Source: Pseudomaricurvus alkylphenolicus (lineage in GTDB: Bacteria > Pseudomonadota > Gammaproteobacteria > Pseudomonadales > Cellvibrionaceae). From it: a stretch of 64,000 nucleotides of DNA. Of this stretch, positions 1 to 6,954 are shown piece by piece. Below the pieces are notes generated by a model that searched no databases, was not told the origin of the DNA, and saw only the letters and a program-made list of their open reading frames with translations. Where the stretch lies: positions 1 through 64,000 of the forward strand of contig NZ_JAAQPI010000007.1 in assembly GCF_011683955.1 (NCBI RefSeq), in the 5' to 3' direction. Position numbers and translations under genes: made by a program. Each line of letters opens with the position of its first letter. The first letter of the stretch is position 1.

Positions 1-129
1 TAACGCCCGTAGCAGGGGCGGCCTTGGAGCTGGCTGCTTTGCGCAATAATGGCGAAGCCATGCGCAAAGGAGACAGCGGAAAGGACGTCCAGCGCGCAAC
101 GCGCGCGTGCCTGCCTACGATTGTTATGC
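1..129 (-). other. integron attC site (left-most, partial at window edge)
   Basis: Near-palindromic recombination site running from TAACGCC at the window edge to GTTATGC. Its internal arms (GCGCAATAATGGCGAAGCCATGCGC region) resemble those at 1717 and 3888. It is the attC of the small-ORF cassette whose stop codon lies at 124-126. The outer R box is cut off by the window edge, so the array continues to the left. Confidence 0.85.
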
Positions 130-288
130 ACAGCACTGCCCTTCACTACAAAGCCCTACTCTCGCGGTTGGCACTGATGAATGCGGACCGCTTTGATTAA
201 TGTTCAATGACAGGTGATGCGTGCCCTGGAGAGCGGACGGAAGGAGGTGGTTTTGACGACGGACCTTCCGCTGGTACCACGTTGTCAC
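124..288 (-). CDS. 54-aa cassette-borne small ORF (copy 2)
   Basis: GTG-start ORF of 54 codons inside the duplicated small cassette, identical to the one at 1843-2007. Its TAA stop is supplied by the GCATAAC box of the cassette's own attC, the same arrangement as several longer cassette genes here. The product is basic in its first half and ends in a Cys-rich tail (GQCCA). I recognise no family. No strong ribosome binding site is visible, so this could be a chance reading frame in a non-coding or regulatory cassette. Confidence 0.35.
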   Translation of the reverse strand: MTTWYQRKVRRQNHLLPSALQGTHHLSLNINQSGPHSSVPTARVGLCSEGQCCA

Positions 289-386
289 ATTGCTGTTGAG
301 TGTACCCTATTTTGGGGCTGGTACGAACCCAGAAAGCCGAGAACGGCGGGATTTTGTTAGTGATTACCAACTAGAGCTGCGGCAGT

Positions 387-484
387 GCATAACGTCGTGT
401 TAATGGGTTTGGGTAAGATGGCACCTTTTTGGGAACAAAAAAGGTGCCATCTTACCCAAACCCCAATTCAACACCTTGTTAGGC
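387..484 (-). other. integron attC site with near-perfect palindrome
   Basis: Runs from GCATAAC to GTTAGGC. Unlike the other attC sites it has 26-bp perfectly complementary arms (405-430 and 438-463) around a 7-base loop. It terminates the two-gene cassette; the TAA stop of the second gene lies in its GCCTAAC box. Confidence 0.88.
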
Positions 485-991
485 TACATACTTGGATAAT
501 AACTCACCTATATCAAGCGAGCTTTTTAATGTTGGTATTGCCTGGCATAGTGTTCCCCAAGCTAGCTCGATAATTGATTTTCTAGGAACTTCTCCATCTT
601 TATCAATCTTTCCAAGTTCTTCCAAAATTCCAGACAACAGCTCTTCTAGTTCTGGATTGTTATGTGAATTTACTAGATTTGATACATCTTCTAATTCACG
701 GCTATATATGTTTAAAACTGAGTTGTTATTGCTTACAACCTCACTCGACAGGTCAGATTTGCTTGTTGCTGAAGGAGAATTGTTGTTATAGATATGAATG
801 TTTGATGGCTGGGATAGCAAGAGTTGAACGCTTTTTTCTAAGTTAGATATTCTAGTTTTTAGCTCTGAAACTACTGAATCGTCAGTACCAGAAAAATTGT
901 TAATAGAGCTGCCTGCCTTTTGAACATACTTACTCTCTATATCTTTATGCGCACTAATTAGATAATTAGTTACCGCGCTATTTTCTGTCAT
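479..991 (-). CDS. hypothetical protein, second gene of a two-gene cassette
   Basis: A 170-aa protein of unknown function. The N-terminal third contains a short coiled-coil-like stretch (SELKTRISNLEKSVQLLL). An Asn/Ser-rich linker follows, then an acidic helix and a C-terminal hydrophobic helical segment (IIELAWGTLCQAIPTLKSSL). ATG 991 is preferred over GTG 994 because AAGGGG lies six bases upstream. The stop of the preceding gene (995-997) almost abuts this start, so the pair is probably translationally coupled and the products may act together. The stop TAA lies in the attC. The DNA is visibly A/T-richer than the genes right of the integrase. I do not recognise a family. Confidence 0.75.
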   Translation of the reverse strand: MTENSAVTNYLISAHKDIESKYVQKAGSSINNFSGTDDSVVSELKTRISNLEKSVQLLLSQPSNIHIYNNNSPSATSKSDLSSEVVSNNNSVLNIYSRELEDVSNLVNSHNNPELEELLSGILEELGKIDKDGEVPRKSIIELAWGTLCQAIPTLKSSLDIGELLSKYVA

Positions 992-994
992 CAC

Positions 995-1669
995 TTACCC
1001 CTTTTGCAAGGCTTGAATAGCCCTAAGGACGTCAGCGTTATTAGTTCCAGCTTCATTGATGATATAAGCAAGAAGAACCGTTTTTCTCTTGATGTCATCA
1101 ACACTACTCAGAACGTCCAGTAGATTACTCGCTTGTTGTGTTTTTTGTTTAAACTTTCGAGTAAGTAGAAATCTTACGTTCGCTTTTTCCGTAGCTATTG
1201 AAGCTGATATATCTCGAAATTCATCATCATTCATTTTCACGCCTTCAGAAACATTAAAATATGGAATTCTTTTATCCATTAGCATGTTATAAAGGACAAA
1301 TGCGCGCTTTAACTCATTTGAAAAGAACGGATTAGATATTATTCCCCATAGCTCAGAGTAAAATTCCTCAGAAGATAAATTTCTATCAATAAGTGATGCC
1401 AGCATTTCATCAGAAATCTTCCCATAAGAAGCTTTTAGTTCTTCTTTATCCTTATCCGAAATTGATGCGACCTTTAAATCTACGGTATCGTTAGATGAAA
1501 TCGACTCGAAGTTTATGCACGTATATTCTAGAAGATCAGCCACGTTTGAATCTGTTTCAGACTCTATAATAGACAGAATTGCTTGGCAGATATCAAATCT
1601 TGTTCCTTTTCCTGAAGACAAAGCAATGAATATGGCCTTGTGAGCATCCGATTTGAAACTATCGTTCAT
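995..1669 (-). CDS. hypothetical protein, first gene of a two-gene cassette
   Basis: A 224-aa, mostly alpha-helical, soluble-looking protein with no signal peptide and no family I recognise. ATG 1669 has a GGAG nine bases upstream; an in-frame TTG lies directly before it. It is transcribed away from attI, like every cassette gene here, and is followed without a gap by the 170-aa gene at 479. Cassettes carrying two tightly coupled genes are uncommon and often encode toxin-antitoxin or defence modules. That is a family-level expectation, not something shown by this sequence. Confidence 0.75.
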   Translation of the reverse strand: MNDSFKSDAHKAIFIALSSGKGTRFDICQAILSIIESETDSNVADLLEYTCINFESISSNDTVDLKVASISDKDKEELKASYGKISDEMLASLIDRNLSSEEFYSELWGIISNPFFSNELKRAFVLYNMLMDKRIPYFNVSEGVKMNDDEFRDISASIATEKANVRFLLTRKFKQKTQQASNLLDVLSSVDDIKRKTVLLAYIINEAGTNNADVLRAIQALQKG

Positions 1670-1716
1670 CAATATTTCTCCTAATTTTGACTAATTATTT
1701 TGTGCGCAGCTCGATC

Positions 1717-1848
1717 GCCTAACGCCCGTAGCAGGGGCGGCCTTGGAGCTGGCTGCTTTGCGCAATAATGGCGAAGCCATGCGCAAAGGAGACAGCGGAA
1801 AGGACGTCCAGCGCGCAACGCGCGCGTGCCTGCCTACGATTGTTATGC
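1717..1848 (-). other. integron attC site
   Basis: From GCCTAAC to GTTATGC. It is identical to the attC at the window edge over the overlapping part, and nearly identical to that at 3888. It ends the right copy of the duplicated small cassette. Confidence 0.9.
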
Positions 1849-2113
1849 ACAGCACTGCCCTTCACTACAAAGCCCTACTCTCGCGGTTGGCACTGATGAA
1901 TGCGGACCGCTTTGATTAATGTTCAATGACAGGTGATGCGTGCCCTGGAGAGCGGACGGAAGGAGGTGGTTTTGACGACGGACCTTCCGCTGGTACCACG
2001 TTGTCACATTGCTGTTGAGTGTACCCTATTTTGGGGCTGGTACGAACCCAGAAAGCCGAGAACGGCGGGATTTTGTTAGTGATTACCAACTAGAGCTGCG
2101 GCAGTGCATAACG
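1720..2113. repeat. 394-bp exact direct repeat, right copy (duplicated cassette)
   Basis: Second copy of the unit at 1-394, displaced by 1719 bp. The two copies bracket the two-gene cassette. Homologous recombination between them would delete that cassette together with one copy. Confidence 0.9.
1843..2007 (-). CDS. 54-aa cassette-borne small ORF (copy 1)
   Basis: GTG-start ORF of 54 codons that fills most of the short cassette between attC 1717 and attC 2106. The stop TAA falls in the GCATAAC box of the attC. An in-frame TAG lies a short way upstream, so the frame cannot be much longer. The upstream 100 bp of the cassette has no reading frame and could hold a promoter. The product is not recognised; coding status is uncertain. 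Confidence 0.35.
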   Translation of the reverse strand: MTTWYQRKVRRQNHLLPSALQGTHHLSLNINQSGPHSSVPTARVGLCSEGQCCA

Positions 2114-2201
2114 CCGGGCACAGCGGCGCCCTTGGAGGAGCGAAGCTTCGGAGAGGGCGTCCAGCGCACGTAGTGCGCGGTGCTGGTGCCCATGGTTATG
2201 C
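2106..2201 (-). other. integron attC site
   Basis: From GCATAAC to GTTATGC with inner arms around GGAGCGAAGCTTCGGAG. It belongs to the cassette carrying the 121-aa membrane protein, whose TAA stop is inside the right-hand box. Confidence 0.9.
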
Positions 2202-2561
2202 CAGAACTGCATTGTAAACCACTATCATCAAAAAGTAGCATGCTCCGTAAGCTGACAAGCTGCTCAAAAATGCTGTTGGAAAAGTTACAATGAGCACTCT
2301 CCTTAAGATTGCAGACATTAAAACTGTTGATATAAATATGCTTGCTATTACCGAGGTAGTTGCCCCTAAGTAACTCTTGATTAGCAACGCGGTATGGCCC
2401 ACTACCTGACACCCAATATGCGCCAATCCCAAAAAGCTTCCCCGAATCAGAATGTACTCTTTTACTCCCAGATAACCCAATATCACGATATAAGCCGGAA
2501 TCGTCATAAATGCCATTACAACCAGTCCAATGAAAAGAAAGAAAACTAACTCTAATTCCAT
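2196..2561 (-). CDS. small integral membrane protein, cassette gene
   Basis: A 121-aa hydrophobic protein with about four predicted membrane helices: LVFFLFIGLVVMAFMTIPAY, the YLGVKEYILIRGSFLGL region, TTSVIASIFISTVLMSAI, and a C-terminal AYGACYFLMIVVYNAV. No family is recognised. It is the only gene of its cassette, and its stop codon is provided by the attC. It probably sits in the inner membrane. Confidence 0.75.
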   Translation of the reverse strand: MELELVFFLFIGLVVMAFMTIPAYIVILGYLGVKEYILIRGSFLGLAHIGCQVVGHTALLIKSYLGATTSVIASIFISTVLMSAILRRVLIVTFPTAFLSSLSAYGACYFLMIVVYNAVLA

Positions 2562-2582
2562 TTTTTAACCGCGATGTTCGTT

Positions 2583-2675
2583 GCATAACGCCGCTATAAA
2601 CGGACCGCGCTTTTCGCGGGTCCGGTGGAAGGCGCGCTTTTTGCGCCTGGAACGAATTTAATAGCCTTGTTAGCG
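2583..2675 (-). other. integron attC site
   Basis: From GCATAAC to GTTAGCG, with two internal complementary stems (GGACCGCGC/GCGGGTCC and GGCGCGC/GCGCC). It ends the cassette with the 111-aa secreted protein. Confidence 0.88.
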
Positions 2676-2681
2676 TATGGA

Positions 2682-3017
2682 TTACTTAACTTGCACATAG
2701 CTGCCGCCATCTCCATTCTCTACCAGTAACACATAATAGGGAAAAGATCTTTTACAACCAAAAACCATCCACCCCTCTTTGCTCCATACGTGGCCTTTCA
2801 TACCAGTTAGCGGTTCCTCTTTGATAATCTTTTTATCAAGACGGAGTATTGAAGCGCAACCTTGATGACTCATTGAAATTTTAATAGCTTGCAGGGCGGA
2901 ATCTTGTAGTTTCTCACTGACATTAGTATCCCCGCCCTGAGAGAAGCCATTTGCTAATACCTCTTCTGAGAAAAGGATAAGCAAAAGGATATTTATCCAT
3001 ACAATCAATTTTTCCAT
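2682..3017 (-). CDS. small secreted protein, cassette gene
   Basis: A 111-aa protein starting with a typical Sec signal (MEKLIVWINILLLILFSEEVLA, cleavage after LA). The mature part of about 89 residues has two cysteines (HQGCASIL and FGCKRSF) that could form a disulfide, and a basic KKIIK patch. Export to the periplasm is likely. No family is recognised. It is the only gene of its cassette. Confidence 0.75.
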   Translation of the reverse strand: MEKLIVWINILLLILFSEEVLANGFSQGGDTNVSEKLQDSALQAIKISMSHQGCASILRLDKKIIKEEPLTGMKGHVWSKEGWMVFGCKRSFPYYVLLVENGDGGSYVQVK

Positions 3018-3034
3018 AAATCGATACTCAAGAA

Positions 3035-3121
3035 CGCTAACGCCGCCAGCACAGGCCGGAGCAAGCGTAGCTTGCGGAGGTCCAGCCAGCCTGCTGGCGA
3101 TTGTGCCTGGCTTTGTTATGG
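3035..3121 (-). other. integron attC site
   Basis: From CGCTAAC to GTTATGG with arms GGAGCAAGCGTAGCTTGCGGAGG and CAGCCAGC/GCTGGC. It ends the lipoprotein cassette. Confidence 0.88.
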
Positions 3122-3123
3122 CC

Positions 3124-3543
3124 TTACTCCTCCACTCTGCAAAGATACTCTTTATAATCTTCGGCCATAGTAGAATAAAAGCAATTGCCTACAAATTGTA
3201 GTGAGCCACGAAAATCCTCGATATGCTCACTGTCTATCGATATAGTGACAGAATCTTCCGTCTTCGAGATTACCTCGTATTCATTATTCAACTGTGGAGA
3301 TGAATCAGTTTCATTGAGATTTATAACCGCAAACCTGTTCTTTCTGAATTCAAACCCAATTTCACCAAGATGTTCTTCCAAGAACCTGATCTTTGCAGGA
3401 GAGAGTTTGCTTCTATCCAGTTCTTTGAACGTCATCTCTCTATTAGGCTTCCAAATTCCTTCTAGTCTTGGATCATAGGTTTTCACATCCGAGCCACAGC
3501 CAACTAAAATTAGAGCGGCAAGTAAGATTCCCGGAAATCTCAT
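3124..3543 (-). CDS. putative lipoprotein, cassette gene
   Basis: A 139-aa protein with a clear lipoprotein signal: MRFPGILLAALILVGC, lipobox LVGC, modified Cys16. The frame remains open upstream through the neighbouring attC, but those extra 31 codons are encoded by the recombination site, so ATG 3543 is the correct start. The mature protein has charged and acidic regions (FKELDRSKLSPAKIRFLEEHL) and ends CRVEE. It is probably membrane-anchored on the periplasmic side. Function is unknown. Confidence 0.8.
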   Translation of the reverse strand: MRFPGILLAALILVGCGSDVKTYDPRLEGIWKPNREMTFKELDRSKLSPAKIRFLEEHLGEIGFEFRKNRFAVINLNETDSSPQLNNEYEVISKTEDSVTISIDSEHIEDFRGSLQFVGNCFYSTMAEDYKEYLCRVEE

Positions 3544-3547
3544 AGTG

Positions 3548-3625
3548 CCATAACGCCGCCAGCAGGGGCCGAAAAACCAGAGCGAAGCGGCGGTTTTTTG
3601 GTCCCTCTGGCTGGCCTTGTTAGGA
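3548..3625 (-). other. integron attC site
   Basis: From CCATAAC to GTTAGGA, with stems GCCAGCAGGGGCC/GGTCCCTCTGGCTGGC and AAAAACC/GGTTTTTT. It ends the cassette carrying the 82-aa gene. Confidence 0.88.
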
Positions 3626-3632
3626 GCGACGC

Positions 3633-3881
3633 TCATGCAGAATGCTCCGGTGGTGGATTGCTTGTAATGCTAACGCAGTCTTTATCGTCAATTGTTTCGA
3701 TTATGGCCCAGGACGGCTCACCTGAGTGTGGGTAAGAAAAATAATCCGTTACGACGCCATTTATTACGAACTCACCAATGTGTTTTATATCCGAGGCTTT
3801 TACCGAATCTGGATCTTGGATATCTTCGCCATATTCGAGGCGGAGATAGTCGGCGACCCATTCCTCATCTGTTTCTTCCAT
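3633..3881 (-). CDS. small acidic hypothetical protein, cassette gene
   Basis: An 82-aa acidic, soluble protein (MEETDEEWVADYLRLEYGED...). The open frame extends upstream into attC 3888, but ATG 3881 is preceded by GGAG at the right distance. That GGAG is part of the GTTAGGA core site, so the recombination core doubles as the ribosome binding site. No family is recognised. Confidence 0.7.
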   Translation of the reverse strand: MEETDEEWVADYLRLEYGEDIQDPDSVKASDIKHIGEFVINGVVTDYFSYPHSGEPSWAIIETIDDKDCVSITSNPPPEHSA

Positions 3882-3887
3882 GATGAC

Positions 3888-4019
3888 TCCTAACGCCCGT
3901 AGCAGGGGCGGCCTTGGAGCTGGCTGCTTTGCGCGATAATGGCGAAGCCATGCGCAAAGGAGACAGCGGAAAGGACGTCCAGCGCGCAACGCGCGCGTGC
4001 CTGCCTACGATTGTTATGT
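3888..4019 (-). other. integron attC site
   Basis: From TCCTAAC to GTTATGT. Its sequence matches the attC sites at 1 and 1717 except for one internal base (GCGCGATAAT instead of GCGCAATAAT) and the outer box. Shared attC types across unrelated cassettes suggest they were assembled in the same or a related genome. Confidence 0.9.
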
Positions 4020-4364
4020 GCTTCTCCGATTATTAATAACACCTGCGGTTCCTATTCCAAAAATCAGCAACCCAGTATTTAGACCATGAATTGCGATATA
4101 CCATACTAGTACATTTTCATTGACTTCCGGTATTGGGTAGCTAAGCCACACAGAACGAATTTCTCCAGAGTATCGATGCACCAAATTCGCACCAAACACT
4201 AAACAAGCGCCAACTAATGATATGTATGCCCATAGATCTCTTTGAATTTTTATACATAAAGACGAGATCAGAAGAAACATTAATGGAAATGTAACGAAAC
4301 CAACCTTTCTTATAAGGTCCGCCAAAAACCAAAGAGCTGAGCCTGAGTATACTTGCTCTTCCAT
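4014..4364 (-). CDS. small integral membrane protein, cassette gene
   Basis: A 116-aa protein with about three membrane helices: FVTFPLMFLLISSLCI, LWAYISLVGACLVFGANLV, and a C-terminal IAIHGLNTGLLIFGIGTAGVI. It starts at ATG 4364, and its TAA stop lies in the attC box. It is the second cassette from attI. No family is recognised; inner-membrane location is inferred. Confidence 0.72.
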   Translation of the reverse strand: MEEQVYSGSALWFLADLIRKVGFVTFPLMFLLISSLCIKIQRDLWAYISLVGACLVFGANLVHRYSGEIRSVWLSYPIPEVNENVLVWYIAIHGLNTGLLIFGIGTAGVINNRRST

Positions 4365-4405
4365 ATCTACGTTATCTCTCTGAAGTAACGCCGATGCTCA
4401 ATGGC

Positions 4406-4480
4406 ACATAACGCCTCAATAACCGGCGCAGCTTTGCTGCGTCCGGCGCCGTAGGCGCGTAGTTAATTGACTTGTTAGCA
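4406..4480 (-). other. integron attC site (first cassette)
   Basis: From ACATAAC to GTTAGCA with stem CCGGCGCAGC/GCTGCGTCCGG. It belongs to the cassette next to attI. A further TAACGCC-like half box at about 4386 may be the remnant of an older site. Confidence 0.87.
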
Positions 4481-5032
4481 GCTTTTGTCCAAGTTTTTGC
4501 ACTTTTTAATGTACCTGCATAGCCGATCATAATCTTTGTTGTATTGTTTCTCAGTCCAATCATATGCGCCTGGATGATAACTTGATTTAAACATTGAGAA
4601 ATTAAGAAGTTTACACATGCAGATATCATCAGGATCAACCTCGTATATACGCCCTATTACTCTTCGAATATAGATCCGATCAGGATGAGGTTGATACTTG
4701 GAAGATGCTTCTAAGTACGAACTTTCACTCCCATACAATGCATAAGCTATTGGCGCATATCTTGTTTTGAAATTATATCGCCTAATGCTGTGATCAATCT
4801 GATTAGTAGTATAGGTTTTCTTAACACCATGATCTCTTGCCAAATAGAAAGGCAGGTATCGAACATATTTCAAATACTGAAAGCGATAGAACAGATTTCT
4901 GATTAATACTCTAATGTTCAATTTCGTGCCTGCTAACATTATATTCAACGTAACCAAGACGCGATTCTTCGCGTCAGCGTGACGTGTATCTGACAACTTC
5001 CAAAATAAATCAATCTCAAAACTCCCTTTCAA
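4475..5032 (-). CDS. hypothetical protein, first cassette after attI
   Basis: A 185-aa basic, Tyr-rich soluble protein with a conserved-looking central section (DRIYIRRVIGRIYEVDPDDICMCKLLNF). No family is recognised. TTG 5032 is the only start upstream of the first Met (Met32) that keeps most of the frame; an in-frame TAG lies just before it. No good ribosome binding site is visible, so translation may start later. As the cassette nearest attI it is probably the newest and the best expressed from any Pc promoter. Confidence 0.65.
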   Translation of the reverse strand: MKGSFEIDLFWKLSDTRHADAKNRVLVTLNIMLAGTKLNIRVLIRNLFYRFQYLKYVRYLPFYLARDHGVKKTYTTNQIDHSIRRYNFKTRYAPIAYALYGSESSYLEASSKYQPHPDRIYIRRVIGRIYEVDPDDICMCKLLNFSMFKSSYHPGAYDWTEKQYNKDYDRLCRYIKKCKNLDKSC

Positions 5033-5067
5033 ATCACAGAGCTAAGCCCTTCCTGGCTCAGTGACGC

Positions 5068-5074
5068 GTTTAAC
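5068..5074 (-). other. attI core site
   Basis: GTTAAAC on the minus strand, fitting the GTTRRRY integron core. It lies between intI and the first cassette, exactly where cassettes should be joined. The 120 bp to its right should hold the remaining attI sequence. I could not assign a Pc promoter confidently. Confidence 0.7.
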
Positions 5075-5200
5075 TACGTCTTGGGGACATGTATCCAGAT
5101 CCACTACCGAATTCACCCGATCATCTCCCTCTAATCTCATACCTTTGGCCCAAATTCCTTAAAAAGGCGCCGAATCCAACTGAATTTTACGGCTACATTG

Positions 5201-5229
5201 TTGACCACATTCAACACCATCTCAATACT
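5201..5229 (+). promoter_or_regulatory. probable intI promoter (Pint)
   Basis: TTGACC and AATACT separated by 17 bp, about 25 bp upstream of the intI ATG at 5255. The long ORF that begins at 5198 would start inside this promoter, which supports the downstream start. Confidence 0.6.
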
Positions 5230-5243
5230 GGACAAATCAACAG
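5228..5243 (+). promoter_or_regulatory. LexA-type SOS box in the intI promoter
   Basis: CTG-N10-CAG (CTGGACAAATCAACAG) fits the gammaproteobacterial LexA consensus spacing and begins in the -10 hexamer. LexA control of integron integrases is established in Vibrio and class 1 integrons, and the location here is the same. The inner bases are less AT-alternating than in a strong box. Confidence 0.55.
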
Positions 5244-5254
5244 GCAGGGACCGC

Positions 5255-6241
5255 ATGAAATCTCCGTTCATCAGCAAAATCCGCGAGTGTATCCGTGGCA
5301 AGAACTACAGTATTCGAACTGAACGCACCTATGTCTATTGGGTCCTGGCTTACATCCGCTATCACAACAAAGCACACCCCAAGGACATGAATGAGACCCA
5401 CATACGCGCATTCCTTGAGCACTTGGCCATATATGGAAACGTGTCACCCAACACTCAGAAAACGGCTCTGAATGCGCTGGTGTTTATGTACCGCCATGTG
5501 CTGCAACGGGAATTGGGTGATTTCAGCGATTTTTATAGGGCAAACGGTCCAAAGAAATTGCCCACCGTCCTGACCATTGAGGAAGTCACCGAACTATTCA
5601 AACACCTGCGTCATTACGCGTTTCTGTGTGCCGCACTGATGTACGGCTCCGGGCTGCGTGTGATGGAAACCGTCAGACTCCGGTGGCAGGACATCGACTT
5701 TGACAAGTTGTCTGTTCAGGTCAGGGAGGGTAAGGGCCGAAAGTCCCGAATTACGACGCTTGCTGAAGAACTGATCCAGCCTCTGAGGCTACACATGGAA
5801 CATGTGAAAACCCAATACTACATTGATAAATCCGATCCTAGCTGGGACGGTGTATTTCTGCCTAACGCCCTGGAGCGTAAATATCCTGCTGCGCCCTTTG
5901 AACTGGGCTGGCAGTATCTCTTCCCCGCTCAAAACATCAGCACAGACCCGCGCTCTGGAAAGCGACGGCGGCATCACATTGGGGAGCAGGCTATTCAGAG
6001 GGCCGTCAAATCAGCTGTGCGTAAGGCAGGCATTCACAAACCGGCGAGTTGTCACGCGCTTCGGCACACTTTCGCGACCCATTTGCTGGAACGAGGGGCT
6101 GACCTCAGAACAATTCAGGAGCAGCTGGGGCATACCGACGTCAGGACCACCGAGATCTATACCCACGTGATCAATCGAGGCGGCAGAGCAGTAATTAGCC
6201 CATTCAGCAATATAGCAAAGGCAACCAGCAAGCCGTGGTAG
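5255..6241 (+). CDS. intI: integron integrase IntI (site-specific tyrosine recombinase)
   Basis: A 328-aa tyrosine recombinase that excises and inserts cassettes between attI and attC. The N-terminal SAM-like core-binding domain spans about residues 1-90. The catalytic domain shows Arg in GSGLRVMETVRLRW, Lys in GKGRKSR, HALRH, and the nucleophile Tyr in EIYTHV. The insertion between patches II and III that marks IntI enzymes is present (ALERKYPAAPFELGWQYLFPA), which separates it from XerC/D. ATG 5255 is chosen because CAGGGA lies just upstream and Pint lies before it; length then fits the family. It is divergent from the cassettes and looks intact. Confidence 0.95.
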   Translation: MKSPFISKIRECIRGKNYSIRTERTYVYWVLAYIRYHNKAHPKDMNETHIRAFLEHLAIYGNVSPNTQKTALNALVFMYRHVLQRELGDFSDFYRANGPKKLPTVLTIEEVTELFKHLRHYAFLCAALMYGSGLRVMETVRLRWQDIDFDKLSVQVREGKGRKSRITTLAEELIQPLRLHMEHVKTQYYIDKSDPSWDGVFLPNALERKYPAAPFELGWQYLFPAQNISTDPRSGKRRRHHIGEQAIQRAVKSAVRKAGIHKPASCHALRHTFATHLLERGADLRTIQEQLGHTDVRTTEIYTHVINRGGRAVISPFSNIAKATSKPW

Positions 6242-6507
6242 TACAAATTTCCTCCAAACCTGGCATTCTTGCAACAATAACCCCCTATAATACAATCAGG
6301 ACACCGCAGCACATTTTCTGCACAAACGTATGGATCTAAACGCAAACCTGAGGTAAAACTATATACACACCGCAACAAGGAGCCTCACACCCCACCCAGA
6401 CACCAAAAGGCAGATGTCATAGCCCTGAAACAAATTTGATTGAAAGTGGTAAAGCGCCCTGCGCGCGACCCAGCAGTACAAAAAATAGACAGGAGGTTGG
6501 TAAACTG

Positions 6508-6819
6508 ATGAAGACGACCTACGATGAAGAACTGCCTTGGGAGCTTGAAGAAGCTGAATTTCTACTCTACGACCTGGACGATAAGACTAAGCAGTTTTAC
6601 CAGGCGCTGGCTGCCACCTCCAGCCACGAATATGAGCATATTTACCACGCAGTGGAGCGCTGGCTGGACCTGAGAGCCGCGTTGGAGCTGTGTTCTGACC
6701 AGATCCGCAATATTGAAGAAGAGGAGCTAAAGGCTCGATTGCCCGCCGATTGGGAGTATTGGGTAGAGATGGTCCTGCACCCGGAATGTCTGGACGTTAA
6801 GAATCGGACGATTCATTGA
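6508..6819 (+). CDS. conserved-looking hypothetical protein
   Basis: A 103-aa acidic, helical protein (MKTTYDEELPWELEEAEFLL...). ATG 6508 is selected because AGGAGG lies 11 bases upstream; the frame stays open for 24 more codons upstream without a better site. There is no signal peptide and no membrane segment. It stands between the integron and the nitrite reductase operon and reads rightward like intI, but 266 bp separate them. Function unknown. Confidence 0.65.
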   Translation: MKTTYDEELPWELEEAEFLLYDLDDKTKQFYQALAATSSHEYEHIYHAVERWLDLRAALELCSDQIRNIEEEELKARLPADWEYWVEMVLHPECLDVKNRTIH

Positions 6820-6890
6820 TGCCGTAGCGATCCATAGCTGCTCCGCTCCCGGCTCCCCGCCTCCCGCGGAGTACCTTACATCCTGTACAT

Positions 6891-6917
6891 AAAAAAACGG
6901 GGCGCTTGTGGCGCCCC
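6891..6917 (-). terminator. Rho-independent terminator of the nir operon
   Basis: On the minus strand: a perfect 7-bp stem GGGGCGC/GCGCCCC with a 5-base loop, then G and seven T. It lies 38 bp after the nirD stop and ends the cobA-nirB-nirD transcript. Confidence 0.9.
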
Positions 6918-6954
6918 CAGTGCAGAGAACAACTTAGTAAAGTGCTCGAGAAGG

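Larger units (their letters stand above)
1..394. repeat. 394-bp exact direct repeat, left copy (duplicated cassette)
   Basis: Bases 1-394 match 1720-2113 without any difference that I can see; the match ends at base 395. The unit is a complete small cassette (attC plus about 260 bp) and the first bases of the neighbouring attC. Exact identity suggests recent duplication or re-insertion by the integrase. Confidence 0.9.

Noticed and set aside
1-5073. Repeated sites as a CRISPR array
   Set aside because: The repeats are 75-130 bp, imperfect palindromes at irregular spacing with genes between them, which are attC sites.
5198-5254. Upstream start of the integrase frame
   Set aside because: It would begin before the promoter elements at 5201-5229; the first 19 residues do not look like an IntI N-terminus.
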